64,000 bases of DNA from Hormoscilla sp. GM7CHS1pb (GCA_014323675.1 JACONN010000006.1:992001-1056000), one strand, 5' to 3'; positions 37,431-45,926 are shown, counted from the first letter of the stretch. The notes: generated from the sequence alone by a model not told the origin. Program-made: numbers and translations.

Positions 37431-37462
37431 AATAATAATATGATAATTTTCAACTAATATTA

Positions 37463-37491
37463 CTCGTTCCCAGTCTCTGGCTGGGAACGAG
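37463..37491. terminator. CTCGTTCCCAG hairpin
   Basis: An 11-bp perfect stem with a 7-nt loop, followed by CAATTTTGCC. It is a common cyanobacterial hairpin sequence and may terminate tex. Confidence 0.5.
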
Positions 37492-37569
37492 CAATTTTGC
37501 CTCCCTCACAATGACATATTAGCTGCTCGTATTTGCGCAGTTTCTGAACCTTCGCAGTATACAATAATT

Positions 37570-38136
37570 ATGGCACATATAATTATTATTGCCGGACCAA
37601 ATGGCGCTGGGAAATCGACAGCGGCCCCTGCTTTGCTCCCAGAAACCCTGGGAATTACTGAATTCGTTAATGCAGACGCGATCGCCCGAGGGTTATCGGC
37701 ATTTGCGCCAGAGAGAGTCGCGTTTCGGGCCGGACGCATTATGCTAGAACGCTTGCAACAGTTAGCAGCAGAAAGGGTAAATTTTGCCTTTGAAACCACC
37801 TTAGCGACCCGCAGTTTTGCCCCTTGGATAGCCAACTTACGGTCAACCGGTTATCTGTTTCATCTGGTGTTCTTGTGGTTGCCAAACCCAGAATTGGCGA
37901 TCGCGCGGGTGCAAGCAAGAGTACGGCAAGGCGGACATGACGTGCCAGAAACAACTATTCTGCGTCGCTATCGTGCCGGACTTAACAACTTTTTTCAACT
38001 GTACCGCCCTTTAGCAGATACCTGGCGTTTTTATGAAAATGTAGATTCCCGAAGTCCTCGATTAATTGCATCTGGTAGAGGTGATTTTGAACAGAATATA
38101 TCGGATAATGAAACTTGGGAAAGTATCGCGATATAA
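37570..38136 (+). CDS. zeta-toxin family kinase
   Basis: 188 residues. Walker A GPNGAGKST at about 9-17, NADAIARGLS, FAFETTLATRSFAPWI, and an arginine-rich lid (ARVQARVRQGGHDVPETTI). Zeta-type toxins phosphorylate UDP-N-acetylglucosamine or similar substrates; related proteins may be ordinary kinases. The next small gene on the same strand, starting 18 nt later, is a likely partner. Confidence 0.88.
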   Translation: MAHIIIIAGPNGAGKSTAAPALLPETLGITEFVNADAIARGLSAFAPERVAFRAGRIMLERLQQLAAERVNFAFETTLATRSFAPWIANLRSTGYLFHLVFLWLPNPELAIARVQARVRQGGHDVPETTILRRYRAGLNNFFQLYRPLADTWRFYENVDSRSPRLIASGRGDFEQNISDNETWESIAI

Positions 38137-38153
38137 TTAGGAGAATTCATCAA

Positions 38154-38344
38154 ATGAAGGAAAAGGACATTGCTCAAATTTTTGCCGATGGAACCTTGAT
38201 AGATTTAGCGTTGAAACGGGCAGTCGAAAAAGCACTCTTGCAACACAAACAAGCAGGTAATTCTATAGCTGTATGGCGAGATGGTCGAGTTGTCTGGATC
38301 CCCCCGAGGAAATTCCCGTACCGGAAAATATACCGCCAACATGA
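38154..38344 (+). CDS. small partner of the zeta-type toxin, one frameshift near the end
   Basis: It starts MKEKDIAQIFADGTLIDLAL (ATG at 38154). The protein is helical and ends WRDGRVVWIPP. A run of six C at 38300-38305 is one base short; corrected, the end reads PEEIPVPENIPPT and stops at 38342-38344. As given, the frame continues to 38357. This type of small protein regularly follows zeta-like genes in cyanobacteria and may be the antitoxin. The frame is another example of a homopolymer length problem. Confidence 0.7.
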
Positions 38345-38377
38345 TTGTAGTTCGTAAAATATCTCAATTTGATAATT

Positions 38378-38448
38378 TAGCCCCTGCGCAGCGGAGGGGG
38401 CCCGGAGCGTGGGCTTTGTTTGTGTAGCCGGACCCTTTAGGGTTCGGC
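38378..38448. repeat. TAGCCC hairpin repeat overlapping the end of the NB-ARC gene
   Basis: TAGCCCCTGCGCAG and GTAGCCGGACCCTTTAGGGT. It supplies the stop codon of the minus-strand gene that ends at 38437. Confidence 0.6.
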
Positions 38449-39831
38449 CTCCTGCATCGAAGATATCACATACTGCCTCACTACTGGTATCAGCTTGTAC
38501 AAAGAAGCTTCCTGTTCTATTAAGCAGCGCCGAGATAAAGATTGCAGGGCGTTTAGTAACTCTGAAGGTGGAATTATGCTATTTTCCAGCAATTTGGCGA
38601 GCTTGACTGCCTCCCCCGATCGGGCTATTAATGAGATAACTTGCTTTTCTAGTGGCGATAGGCGATCGAACTGCTGCTGGAAAATATCTTGCAAATCTGC
38701 GCTTATCAATATGGTCTCATCTGGTAATAACTCTGTCACGCCTCCTCCCAACTCAACCATGAGAGTTGCCACGCTTTTTAACCATAAGGGGTTGCCTTGG
38801 TAATGGTGCATGAGTGCAGAGCATTTTTTGATTTCTTCTATGCCATTATCTTTGAGGATTTTCTCGGCATCGGCGGCGGACAAACCCCGCAGTTGTAAGG
38901 TCCGAATGGTATGATTTTTACTTTTAACTGGCGGAAATTCTCTGGGTTGCTCCCAACCGACGAGCAGAAAGCAACTTTGATGGGATAATTTTTCTATCTG
39001 TTTGAATAGGGCGCGATATTCCGAGGATTCTGGTTGATATTTGCCTGCCAATTCGCCGCTACAGAACAGGTTGTGAATGTCATCCAAGACGACTAAGCAG
39101 CGATGCTTTTGCAAATACTCGATCTGCGGTAAGCTTTTCTGGTTAGTGGCAGATGTATCGGGTTTTTCTGACTGGGTGAAAAGCTTTATCAGACGTGCTT
39201 GAAATTTATCTGGGGTGGGGAATGTTTCGAGATTGTACCAGACTACGTACTCAAACTCATCTTTTATTTGTTGCACCAATTGCACTGCTAAGGCGGTTTT
39301 GCCGATGCCACTCATTCCGGTGAGTGCTATCAGGCGGCACCTTTGTTCTAAAATCCAGCTTCTTAGGGTCGCTAGTTCGGAGGCGCGATCGTAGAAAGCA
39401 CCCAAGTCGGGCATTTCGCTTAAATCTCGATACTGATTTTGAGGTTGTTTGGAGTTAGAGGTTTCCCGATCGTCTGGGTGCGAGTTGGGTATGTCTGGCG
39501 GGTGTATAGTTTCTCTACAAATATTGAAGCTACCGCTTACTACAACGTCTTGTGCAAAGTTTAAAACATTAGAGTTTTGCCGCCTCTCCATTACCGTTCT
39601 AAAGTTTGATTTCTTAACCTTTTCTCCCAACTCCTGTGAAAGGATCTGCCATAATTTCATTCCTACCTCTCTGACGCGAGGTTCAGATAGGTTGACCTTC
39701 TTAGCAATTTCATCGTAGCTGTCCTTTGACCACGTCCCGCGCAGAATCATCTCTTGCAAGTCATTGAGGTGGTTCCCGGTTCTGGCAAAGACTAGATCGT
39801 CTGCAAGTTTTAACACTTCGTCAAGGTCCAT
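38437..39831 (-). CDS. NB-ARC (STAND) ATPase with vMAP-type N-terminal HTH
   Basis: 464 residues. The N-terminal 100 are helical and HTH-like (DEVLKLADDLVFARTGNHLN, YDEIAKKVNLSEPRVREVG), as in cyanobacterial vWA-MoxR-associated proteins. Residues about 155-330 are an NB-ARC ATPase with Walker A GMSGIGKTA and Walker B CLVVLDDI. A winged-helix region follows (LSPLEKQVISLIARSGE). No WD40 or TPR sensor follows, so the protein may be a short version. STAND ATPases are often ligand-sensing switches in signalling or defence. The C-terminus ends in a repeat. Confidence 0.87.
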   Translation of the reverse strand: MDLDEVLKLADDLVFARTGNHLNDLQEMILRGTWSKDSYDEIAKKVNLSEPRVREVGMKLWQILSQELGEKVKKSNFRTVMERRQNSNVLNFAQDVVVSGSFNICRETIHPPDIPNSHPDDRETSNSKQPQNQYRDLSEMPDLGAFYDRASELATLRSWILEQRCRLIALTGMSGIGKTALAVQLVQQIKDEFEYVVWYNLETFPTPDKFQARLIKLFTQSEKPDTSATNQKSLPQIEYLQKHRCLVVLDDIHNLFCSGELAGKYQPESSEYRALFKQIEKLSHQSCFLLVGWEQPREFPPVKSKNHTIRTLQLRGLSAADAEKILKDNGIEEIKKCSALMHHYQGNPLWLKSVATLMVELGGGVTELLPDETILISADLQDIFQQQFDRLSPLEKQVISLIARSGEAVKLAKLLENSIIPPSELLNALQSLSRRCLIEQEASLYKLIPVVRQYVISSMQEAEP

Positions 39832-40309
39832 AGAGTCGGGCAGATGTCAAGGTTGCTTTTATCATATATCTTGCAGTATTGTCAATAAGCCCAACATATT
39901 GTCAGGGGTTTTAACCCTTGCGTTCCCTATAGGAATCTGCAGTGCAGCAGGTGGGGGAGCCAGGTTTTGATCGAGTGGACTTTAGCTATGAGCCAGTGGT
40001 TACCACCGGCTGATTGTGTTGGCAACCACCGGCGGAATGTCGGGAAATATGCAAGATATAAGTTGTATTATACCCAACATTTCCCAATATTTCCCAGCAT
40101 TTCCCAGCATTGATCAACATTTCCCAACATTTTAGCTGGCCATTAACGGGAAAATTCCCAATAAAAATTAAATTTTTTAGGGGGTTCAAAGGAAAAGTTC
40201 ATTGCTAGTATCGAATAAGAGCAAGTTTACTCCTTTTGTATTAGACAGCTAATATAATACCAAAGGAAGTTAACTGTATTATGAAAATAAGAGACGATGG
40301 AGAAGGCGC
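39832..40309. other. gap with CATTTCCCA repeats
   Basis: At about 40074-40133 there are six or so degenerate copies of ACATTTCCCA. GTTACCACCGGCTG and CAACCACCGGCGG lie near 40000. A 67-codon minus-strand ORF over the repeats is not convincing. Confidence 0.55.
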
Positions 40310-41158
40310 ATGTTGGAAAGAATCAGGGATGGGGGCGATCATTTAAACAACTTACGGCAATATCTTGCCGCTAGAGATTGGCGGAAGGCGGATTGGGAAA
40401 CAAAGTTGGCGTTGATGGAGGCAGTTGAGAAGAAAAAATTTTTTTTGACGTTGACGCCAGATGACATTAAAGAAATTTCATTTAGCCGCCTAAGCGATAT
40501 TGATCGAGCATGGAGTAAAGCTGACAAGCGCTTTGGACTTAAAAAGCAATGCTCTATTCTCAATCGGCATGGGTATAACGAGTTTGTTCAGAGAGTGGGT
40601 TGGCGTACCAACGGTGGTTGGAAAAGCTATGACGATCTGTTTTCTAGTCGCCTTTTTTGTGAGGGGCAATTTCCTTATATTGGAAAGTTCTTTTGGGAGA
40701 GAATTTGTTTGCCAGAAAGTCTGGCAATTCAGGGGGAGAGCGTTCTCTCTGAACGAAACAATTCAGATCCCTTTGAGCGCAATAAGCATCTCTTTGATCG
40801 CAATGAGTCGCTCCGCAAAAAAAGAAATTTTGAGTCCGATCAATCTAGTCAGAAGCAGCATCAGGGAAAAGATGCGGAGGATGATGACTTTGCCGCAATT
40901 GCTGCTGCTGCTGCTCCGTGGCTTCTCCTTGGTGGTGCTGCCGCCGCCGCAGTTGGAGTTGGAGGCTATATGCTTTACAGAAATATGACAAAAAACCAAC
41001 GAGAGGAGCGAAAGAAGCGAGAAAAAGCTGAACAAAAAGCTGAACAAGAGAATCAAATCAAAAACCAAATCGTATCTGCATTGAAATCTGTCGAATATGT
41101 ATTGGAGGACAACAGTCGATATGGCAGGATAGTTGAAATTCCTCGGATCAATTTGTAG
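40310..41158 (+). CDS. GUN4-domain protein with C-terminal membrane anchor
   Basis: 282 residues. Residues about 12-140 form a GUN4-like domain: LRQYLAARDWRKADWETKLA, FSRLSDIDRAWSKADKRFGL, then RVGWRTNGGW and a CEGQFPYIGKFF end. GUN4 binds porphyrins and stimulates Mg-chelatase; proteins of this kind with extra domains may sense tetrapyrroles. A charged linker follows, then one membrane segment at about 198-226 (AAAAAPWLLLGGAAAAAVGV) and a basic coiled tail. A 59-bp attC-like sequence begins 28 nt after the stop. Confidence 0.85.
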   Translation: MLERIRDGGDHLNNLRQYLAARDWRKADWETKLALMEAVEKKKFFLTLTPDDIKEISFSRLSDIDRAWSKADKRFGLKKQCSILNRHGYNEFVQRVGWRTNGGWKSYDDLFSSRLFCEGQFPYIGKFFWERICLPESLAIQGESVLSERNNSDPFERNKHLFDRNESLRKKRNFESDQSSQKQHQGKDAEDDDFAAIAAAAAPWLLLGGAAAAAVGVGGYMLYRNMTKNQREERKKREKAEQKAEQENQIKNQIVSALKSVEYVLEDNSRYGRIVEIPRINL

Positions 41159-41186
41159 ATTCTTCAGAACAGAATCACATGAAGCT

Positions 41187-41245
41187 GTCTAACAAAGCAT
41201 TGCAGCGGACGGGCGAGCTACCGTCACTCAATTTTGCCGTTAGGC
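41187..41245 (+). other. attC-like recombination site
   Basis: A 59-bp element from GTCTAAC (41187-41193) to GTTAGGC (41239-41245). The inner arms ATTGCAGCGGACGG and CCGTCACTCAAT pair imperfectly, as in integron attC hairpins. It lies just after the GUN4 gene, as in a gene cassette. No integrase or second site is seen. Confidence 0.45.
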
Positions 41246-41554
41246 CGTGAGGCAAGGATGTCTTTGCGAAATGTGCTTTATGGCGATCGCCCATTATCTT
41301 GCCGCCAGTGCGATCTCGCCCCACCCAAATCAAAGGCGATCGCGCTTCGGTGACAGTAAAAATTGAATACAACCCACATCCGGGGCACGGCAGGAGACAA
41401 TTGACATATTCCCCGACAATTAACTAACGCCGTGCCCCTACCTTTGATTAAATGTTAATGCTTTACGAATGGGCGATCGCCCCACCCAAACTAAGGGCGA
41501 TCGCGTTTCCGAAAAGGAATCCTGTTGAGATTATTTGCAGTAGCGATCGCCTGC
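41246..41554. repeat. HIP1-arm hairpin repeats
   Basis: Two copies (41309-41349 and 41471-41510) of a motif with GCGATCGC arms around CCCCACCCAAA and an inner AAAG or AAGG. More copies are at 42446-42473, 42491-42526, 43687-43722 and 44747-44787. No gene. Confidence 0.7.
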
Positions 41555-41902
41555 TTATGGCGATATAGGAGAACGCACAACGCGAATCAGCTTGCCTTGC
41601 AAATCGGATTCTGCTGTAATCACAATATGGATTCGGTTAGCCAGCGCCTCCCAATCGCGATTATTCGTACAGGCGATGATGCCAGCATGATCGGGCTGTA
41701 GGCGGTGCAACCGAAAGAAATCTTTACGGTTCTGGGTAATAACAGCACGTTGGGAGCTAGTTGCAAAAGCTAACACATCCGAGTCAGAAATTTTCTGATT
41801 TGCTTTGCCTGCTTCTTGAACAGTTAAAACATCGTGTCCCAAAGCTCGCAGCAATTCGACAACAGGATAGGGATATTGCTCATCGGCATATAGACGTGCC
41901 AT
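41555..41902 (-). CDS. DUF5615 PIN-like toxin
   Basis: 115 residues. It starts ARLYADEQYPYPVVELLRAL, with acidic D and E, then GHDVLTVQEAGKANQKISDS and VITQNRKDF, the conserved pattern of DUF5615/Mut7-C-like PIN proteins. These are toxin partners of DUF433 proteins. The gene starts 3 nt after the DUF433 gene, same strand, so they form a two-gene toxin-antitoxin operon. Confidence 0.87.
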   Translation of the reverse strand: MARLYADEQYPYPVVELLRALGHDVLTVQEAGKANQKISDSDVLAFATSSQRAVITQNRKDFFRLHRLQPDHAGIIACTNNRDWEALANRIHIVITAESDLQGKLIRVVRSPISP

Positions 41903-41905
41903 GGG

Positions 41906-42256
41906 CTATAACTCCTCGTACATCACTTCATCGTTTGCGGCGATCTCTGTTTCAATTTCATCGGGGAAAGCTTCGGCATAGGCCCAAGCGTTAGCAATAT
42001 CAGTAGCTTCTATAGATGGATAGCTCGTGAGTAAGTCCGCTTCGCTATAGCCAAGCCGACGAGCTTCTACAAGCCCCCAAACGGTCATGCGAGTTCCAGC
42101 AATACAGGCACTACCGCCACAAACACCAGGGTTTTTTTCAATACCCCGCCCCAGAGTGATTTTGCCTTTAGATAGCAGTTGAACGACTTGAGCTTTTTCT
42201 TCGTCAGAGAGTGCCAGCAGTTGAGGCTCTAATTCTTTCAGCGTCATGGCCAACAA
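41906..42256 (-). CDS. DUF433 antitoxin
   Basis: 116 residues. Residues about 50-100 are the DUF433 helix-turn-helix domain (GGSACIAGTRMTVWGLVEAR, SEADLLTSYPSIEATDIANA). Upstream is a helical segment (LEPQLLALSDEEKAQVVQLL). DUF433 proteins bind DNA and pair with DUF5615 toxins; the toxin is next, 3 nt downstream. The ATG at codon 4 (MTLKELEPQLL) is an alternative start. Confidence 0.85.
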   Translation of the reverse strand: MLAMTLKELEPQLLALSDEEKAQVVQLLSKGKITLGRGIEKNPGVCGGSACIAGTRMTVWGLVEARRLGYSEADLLTSYPSIEATDIANAWAYAEAFPDEIETEIAANDEVMYEEL

Positions 42257-42445
42257 TGGAATTACGGCTACTTACTATTATATCTATTGTCCAAACAAGG
42301 GATGCCTATATAGCGGTTTTCTCCCACGTGGTCTATCTCTGACGAAGGCACTCTTGGCACAACAGCGCTCAGGGCCAATTCTTTTTGTACCTCATCAGCG
42401 CCGAATACCCTATAATGGAATATGAAGATTTGCGCAAACAGCCAC

Positions 42446-42526
42446 AGGCGATCGCCCCACCCACAGGCGATCGCCTATTATCTTAGAACAGGTGCGATCG
42501 CCCCACCCACGGGCGATCGCGCTTTC
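42446..42526. repeat. two tandem HIP1-arm hairpin repeats
   Basis: GGCGATCGCCCCACCCACAGGCGATCGC-type units at 42446-42473 and 42491-42526, the second running into the 3' end of the HTH gene at 42525. Confidence 0.7.
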
Positions 42527-43043
42527 ATTTTTTACTCGCAGTCTTCATCTTTTTTTGCGGCCGCTTTGCTGTTATTTTTTTCGCAATCTCCACTTCCTCA
42601 AAATCCACCTGCATCATCACATGCGTTGGAAATTCCACCCCCAAAGCAGCGATAACATCAAGCATTTCTGACCAAGTCGCATCTCCATAACTTCTCTTTT
42701 CACAGTGCTTAATTCGCTCTTCTTCAACTCGGATAATTTCCGCGAGTTCTTTCTCACTGATTTTGGCTGCCATCCGCGCTTTTATTAACACATCTGGCAG
42801 TTCATTCAAAAATCTCACAACAATTTCAATTGGCTGGTTATTGTCGCAATTAATCAATCTTTCATATTCCGCGATTTCCGCGTTTAATTCATCCAGGTGA
42901 TATTGTAACACACCTCTGCTTACTTCCCATTTCTCAAAGTCCTTTCTTTTGGCTTCTTCATCCTGCTCCATCTTCATGATAGATTTGCTAAACTTCTCTA
43001 CCCATTCTTGAGTGACTTCGTACTCAAATTCATCTTTAATCAT
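42525..43043 (-). CDS. XRE-like HTH protein (antitoxin-like)
   Basis: 172 residues from the ATG at 43041-43043 (MIKDEFEYEVTQEWVEKF), which overlaps the stop of the upstream gene (ATGA). The N-terminal half is coiled coil. The C-terminal half contains an HTH-like stretch (IKARMAAKISEKELAEIIRV). A lysine-rich tail follows. It probably represses its operon and counters the nucleotidyltransferase-like protein encoded upstream. A frame start 3 codons earlier is less likely because of the coupling. Confidence 0.75.
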   Translation of the reverse strand: MIKDEFEYEVTQEWVEKFSKSIMKMEQDEEAKRKDFEKWEVSRGVLQYHLDELNAEIAEYERLINCDNNQPIEIVVRFLNELPDVLIKARMAAKISEKELAEIIRVEEERIKHCEKRSYGDATWSEMLDVIAALGVEFPTHVMMQVDFEEVEIAKKITAKRPQKKMKTASKK

Positions 43044-43507
43044 GGCGACCACCTCATTAAATCTATGGCTATTATTCCTTTTCGATTTTTCCGTCTGTCT
43101 TTTTGGAAAAACTCAAAGGAATTTTCCCCGTAATACCCAACCTCTGCGTCTGATGGAAATATCTCGCCTCTATACATGGCTTTTTGGGCCTCACGGTCAT
43201 AATGATTGAACAATCTAGGAGCATTAACTCTTCATAAATCACTGTCTACGTTTTCTCTATCATAGCAAGCATCAAAATCCCCAGGCTCTACTTTGCTCGT
43301 AACAAAACTACCATTAATATACATCGTCCTACAGCCGGCTGCTTTTAATTGCGCCATTGCCAGTTCCAATCCTTCGAGCCTCCGATTTCTTTTATAATTC
43401 GCACAAAATCTCTCCTTAAACTCCTCCCATTCGCAAAAATGTACTCCTGGTGGCAGATTGCCGTTTTCATCGAATTCTGGTATCACTTCCTCACACTCGT
43501 ACCACAA
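43040..43507 (-). pseudogene. DUF6932-like nucleotidyltransferase-fold protein with an in-frame stop
   Basis: It starts MWYECEEVIPEFDENGNLPP. After TMYINGSFVTSKVEPGDFDA, a GS...DFD motif typical of nucleotidyltransferases, an in-frame TGA interrupts it (after VDSDL, near 43232). The same frame then continues RVNAPRLFNHYDREAQKAM to IIAIDLMRWSP, and stops at 43040-43042, overlapping the HTH gene by ATGA. About 155 residues if read through. It may be an MNT-like toxin with an XRE antitoxin; the TGA could be inactivation or error. Confidence 0.72.
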
Positions 43508-44044
43508 ATTAATTGTCTCTTTATATTACCATAGTTATCCCGATCGGACCATAAAAAATTTATTTCTACAGATGTTCATCCCGAAACCAAGTTTCCTAAT
43601 TTGTTAATCTTCAATATAAATCAAAATAATATAACGTATCCTTGGTTTTTTTGATATAACGTTGCCCCACCCAGCAGGCGCCGTCGGTGCGATCGCTCCA
43701 CCTCAACCAAAAGCGATCGCCTTACATATTTATTGCCTACTACAATTATACCACAATTATTGTCGCTGTTCTCAATAATATTTAAAAAATAGCAATAAGC
43801 GCCAGGTTCTTTACCTTACAGAATAAGGGTTTGAGGCTCAGAGTCATTCAAATTTAGGACAAAACTTCCGTTTAAGCCGTCGCGCATTTAAATTGCATGG
43901 ATCCAAATGCTCAAACCCTTGCTCTCAAATATTTTCCCCATTTTGAATTCTGAATGAGAGAATTTTGAATTGCTTAACCCGTCCCTGTATTTGACAAATC
44001 AGGAATGCCTAGTTTAGAATGAGAAAGTATACAGTGCGGACAAC
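43508..44044. other. AT-rich gap with repeats
   Basis: No gene. It contains a HIP1-arm hairpin at 43687-43722 and a 97-bp repeat at 43881-43977 (GCGCATTTAAATTGCATGG, then ATCCAAATGCTC) with an inverted copy at 49253-49350. Confidence 0.65.
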
Positions 44045-44533
44045 ATGAGTGAAACAATCTATATCGAAACCAGTATTTTGGGTTACTTGACCGCGCGATC
44101 GACAAACAACTTAATTCTTGCCGCCAACATGAAAGTTACGCAGGATTGGTGGGATAGTCGTCGTAGCTCATTTGTGCTTTACACTTCTGAAGTAGTATGG
44201 GATGAAGCAGCTCAAGGAGATCCAGAGATCGCGGATCAAAGACTAAGTTTGTTACAGCCCTTGATGCTTCTCGATATTACAGAATCAGCCAAAGCGCTTG
44301 GCAAATATTTTTTGCAGCAAAGTAACCTACCATCAAAAGCCTCTAACGATGCCTTGCATATGGCAGTTGCAACAGTTTATGGCTTGGATTACCTGCTAAC
44401 ATGGAATTGCAAGCATATGGCGAACGCTCAAATTCAGAGAAAGCTATCGCAAATTAGCTCTGACTTTGGATACTATCTACCAACTATCTGCACGCCATAT
44501 CAGTTGATGGAATATGAAGTTATAGGAGAATAA
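44045..44533 (+). CDS. PIN-domain (VapC-type) protein
   Basis: 162 residues. The acidic PIN ligands are visible: E in IYIETSILGYL, E in VVWDEAAQG, D in ASNDALHMAVA, and the central LTWNCKHMANA. Here the first ligand is E, as in a common cyanobacterial PIN subfamily. It is followed after 3 nt by a 63-residue protein that probably acts as antitoxin; toxin first is reversed from vapBC order. Three related PIN modules lie in this window. Confidence 0.85.
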   Translation: MSETIYIETSILGYLTARSTNNLILAANMKVTQDWWDSRRSSFVLYTSEVVWDEAAQGDPEIADQRLSLLQPLMLLDITESAKALGKYFLQQSNLPSKASNDALHMAVATVYGLDYLLTWNCKHMANAQIQRKLSQISSDFGYYLPTICTPYQLMEYEVIGE

Positions 44534-44536
44534 ACC

Positions 44537-44728
44537 ATGTGGAAAGACGAAATCCTCGAAGAAATTTACAAGTACAGAGAGGAATACGCCCGGTCCTTTA
44601 ACTACGACCTGGATGCAATATTTGCAGATTTGCGCAAAAAGCAGAACGCTCATCCGGAAAAAATTGTAAAACTGCCAATCAAACGGAGACCTAACCACAA
44701 CTCCTTGGAACAGACGAAACCACAATAG
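44537..44728 (+). CDS. small partner of the PIN protein
   Basis: 63 residues: helical MWKDEILEEIYKYREEYARS and FNYDLDAIFADLRKKQN, then a basic tail. This type is common next to PIN genes in cyanobacteria and is presumed to be the antitoxin. It starts 3 nt after the PIN stop. It ends right before a HIP1-arm hairpin at 44747. Confidence 0.7.
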   Translation: MWKDEILEEIYKYREEYARSFNYDLDAIFADLRKKQNAHPEKIVKLPIKRRPNHNSLEQTKPQ

Positions 44729-44848
44729 TCAATCGGGTGCCACCGCTGCGATCGCCACATTCCCACAAAAGGCGATCGCATTTTCACTCAAGCGTTCTGG
44801 TTGGACAAACCACCACAACCAGCACTGGGTATCCAGCAATAGTTTCAC
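44729..44848 (-). pseudogene. truncated vapC (PIN toxin N-terminus)
   Basis: The GTG at 44846-44848 overlaps the Phd-type antitoxin stop (GTGA). The product reads VKLLLDTQCWLWWFVQPERL, a PIN start with the first Asp, then enters the HIP1-arm repeat at 44747-44787 and stops at 44729-44731 after 39 residues. A normal toxin has about 130. It is a 3'-deleted toxin gene, so the antitoxin at 44845 is probably orphaned. Confidence 0.78.
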
Positions 44849-45090
44849 AGTTCATCTCCCTCGAATGCTGCCTCTATATCTGTTGGCAAAGGAGAGTTAA
44901 AGTCCTCTGGCAGAACAAATTGCCCTCGATCTTTTCCTAAACTAGCTCGTCGATTAGATGAAGTACGAAATGGAACCAACTTGGCAATGGGAATGCCTTG
45001 GTTTGAAATAATGATTTCTTCTCCAAGTTCCACACGGGACAATATCCGTGAGAGATTACTTTCGCAGTCAGGGATGTTTACAGTTTCCAC
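44845..45090 (-). CDS. Phd/YefM-family antitoxin
   Basis: 81 residues: METVNIPDCESNLSRILSRV, then GEEIIISNQGIPIAKLVPF, the Phd/YefM N-terminal DNA-binding fold, and an acidic tail (LPTDIEAAFEGDEL) that would block the toxin. The partner toxin gene directly downstream is truncated. Typically such proteins repress their own promoter. Confidence 0.88.
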   Translation of the reverse strand: METVNIPDCESNLSRILSRVELGEEIIISNQGIPIAKLVPFRTSSNRRASLGKDRGQFVLPEDFNSPLPTDIEAAFEGDEL

Positions 45091-45120
45091 GATCTTAAAA
45101 AAAGTTCCTTAATATTCTTC

Positions 45121-45459
45121 TTACGATGATATCTCGATCTTGTAGCCACGTTGTCTAATCCTTTCCCTGACAGCTTCCAGATTTATTGGTACTTCCTCGA
45201 CCGTTTCCCATTCCACATAATCCGGCCATTCTTCGTCTTCCGGTAAATCGGAATCATCGGCATCAGTCAGATGGTAATCTTGTTCTGTAACTTTCAATCC
45301 CAGATCTGTAGCTTGAATGATACGCTGTAGCAGATCCCGATGTGACCTAATATCAGTAGGGGCTACTTCCAGTTCCATACTTAGCTTACCCAACAGGGTT
45401 TCTAGGTAACCTGCAACAGCAGCTAAGGGATGCCGGACAACTTTCTGAGCGGTTTCCAT
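45121..45459 (-). CDS. small acidic protein of unknown function
   Basis: 112 residues, not recognised. A helical N-terminus (METAQKVVRHPLAAVAGYLE) is followed by an Asp/Glu-rich middle (TDADDSDLPEDEEWPDY) and a basic end (AVRERIRQRGYKIEISS). It lies upstream of the Phd antitoxin on the same strand (30-nt gap), so it may belong to that transcript. No membrane segment. Confidence 0.55.
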   Translation of the reverse strand: METAQKVVRHPLAAVAGYLETLLGKLSMELEVAPTDIRSHRDLLQRIIQATDLGLKVTEQDYHLTDADDSDLPEDEEWPDYVEWETVEEVPINLEAVRERIRQRGYKIEISS

Positions 45460-45530
45460 AGCCAGTTCCTTTATTTTACCCTATCAGTCTATCATATTTT
45501 TGATTTGTACTAAATATTAAGACAATTACT

Positions 45531-45791
45531 ATGTCTGAACCCGAGATCGCAGTCACCATCAAACTCTTCGCCGCCTATCAAGAAGCCTATGGCCTCTCAG
45601 AAATGCAGCGGAAATTTCCCCCACATACCCCAGTCGTCGCAGTCCTAGAAAGCGCGATCGCGGAACATCCCGAACTCCAGCAATGGCGCGAACTCACCCG
45701 CTTTGGTATCAATCTCCAATTCGTCGAACCCGATACCCCACTGCAAGATGGCGATGAAGTTGTCCTCATACCACCGGTCAGCGGCGGCTAG
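45531..45791 (+). CDS. MoaD/ThiS-like sulfur carrier, copy 1
   Basis: 86 residues ending in the required Gly-Gly (PPVSGG). It has the ubiquitin-like pattern VTIKLFAAYQEAYGLSEMQR and LQDGDEVVLIPPVSGG. Such proteins are activated at the C-terminal Gly to carry sulfur for molybdopterin, thiamin or other synthesis. Its position near thrC, with a second copy after thrC, suggests a role other than classical moaD. A terminator separates it from thrC. Confidence 0.82.
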   Translation: MSEPEIAVTIKLFAAYQEAYGLSEMQRKFPPHTPVVAVLESAIAEHPELQQWRELTRFGINLQFVEPDTPLQDGDEVVLIPPVSGG

Positions 45792-45926
45792 CCTCAGTCA
45801 CCGGTCTAGCTGCGCGGCCAAAAAAGCAGAAAAAAAAATTTTCCACAAATTCTGGGGTTCAGAGGGGATTTTGGCGGGGCCATCAGTCGATTTCCGACGA
45901 TCTTTTTCCGGTTCGATCTCCCTTCA

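Noticed and set aside
41175..41372. 65-codon minus-strand ORF
   Set aside because: It overlaps the attC-like site and a HIP1-arm repeat; composition is repeat-driven.
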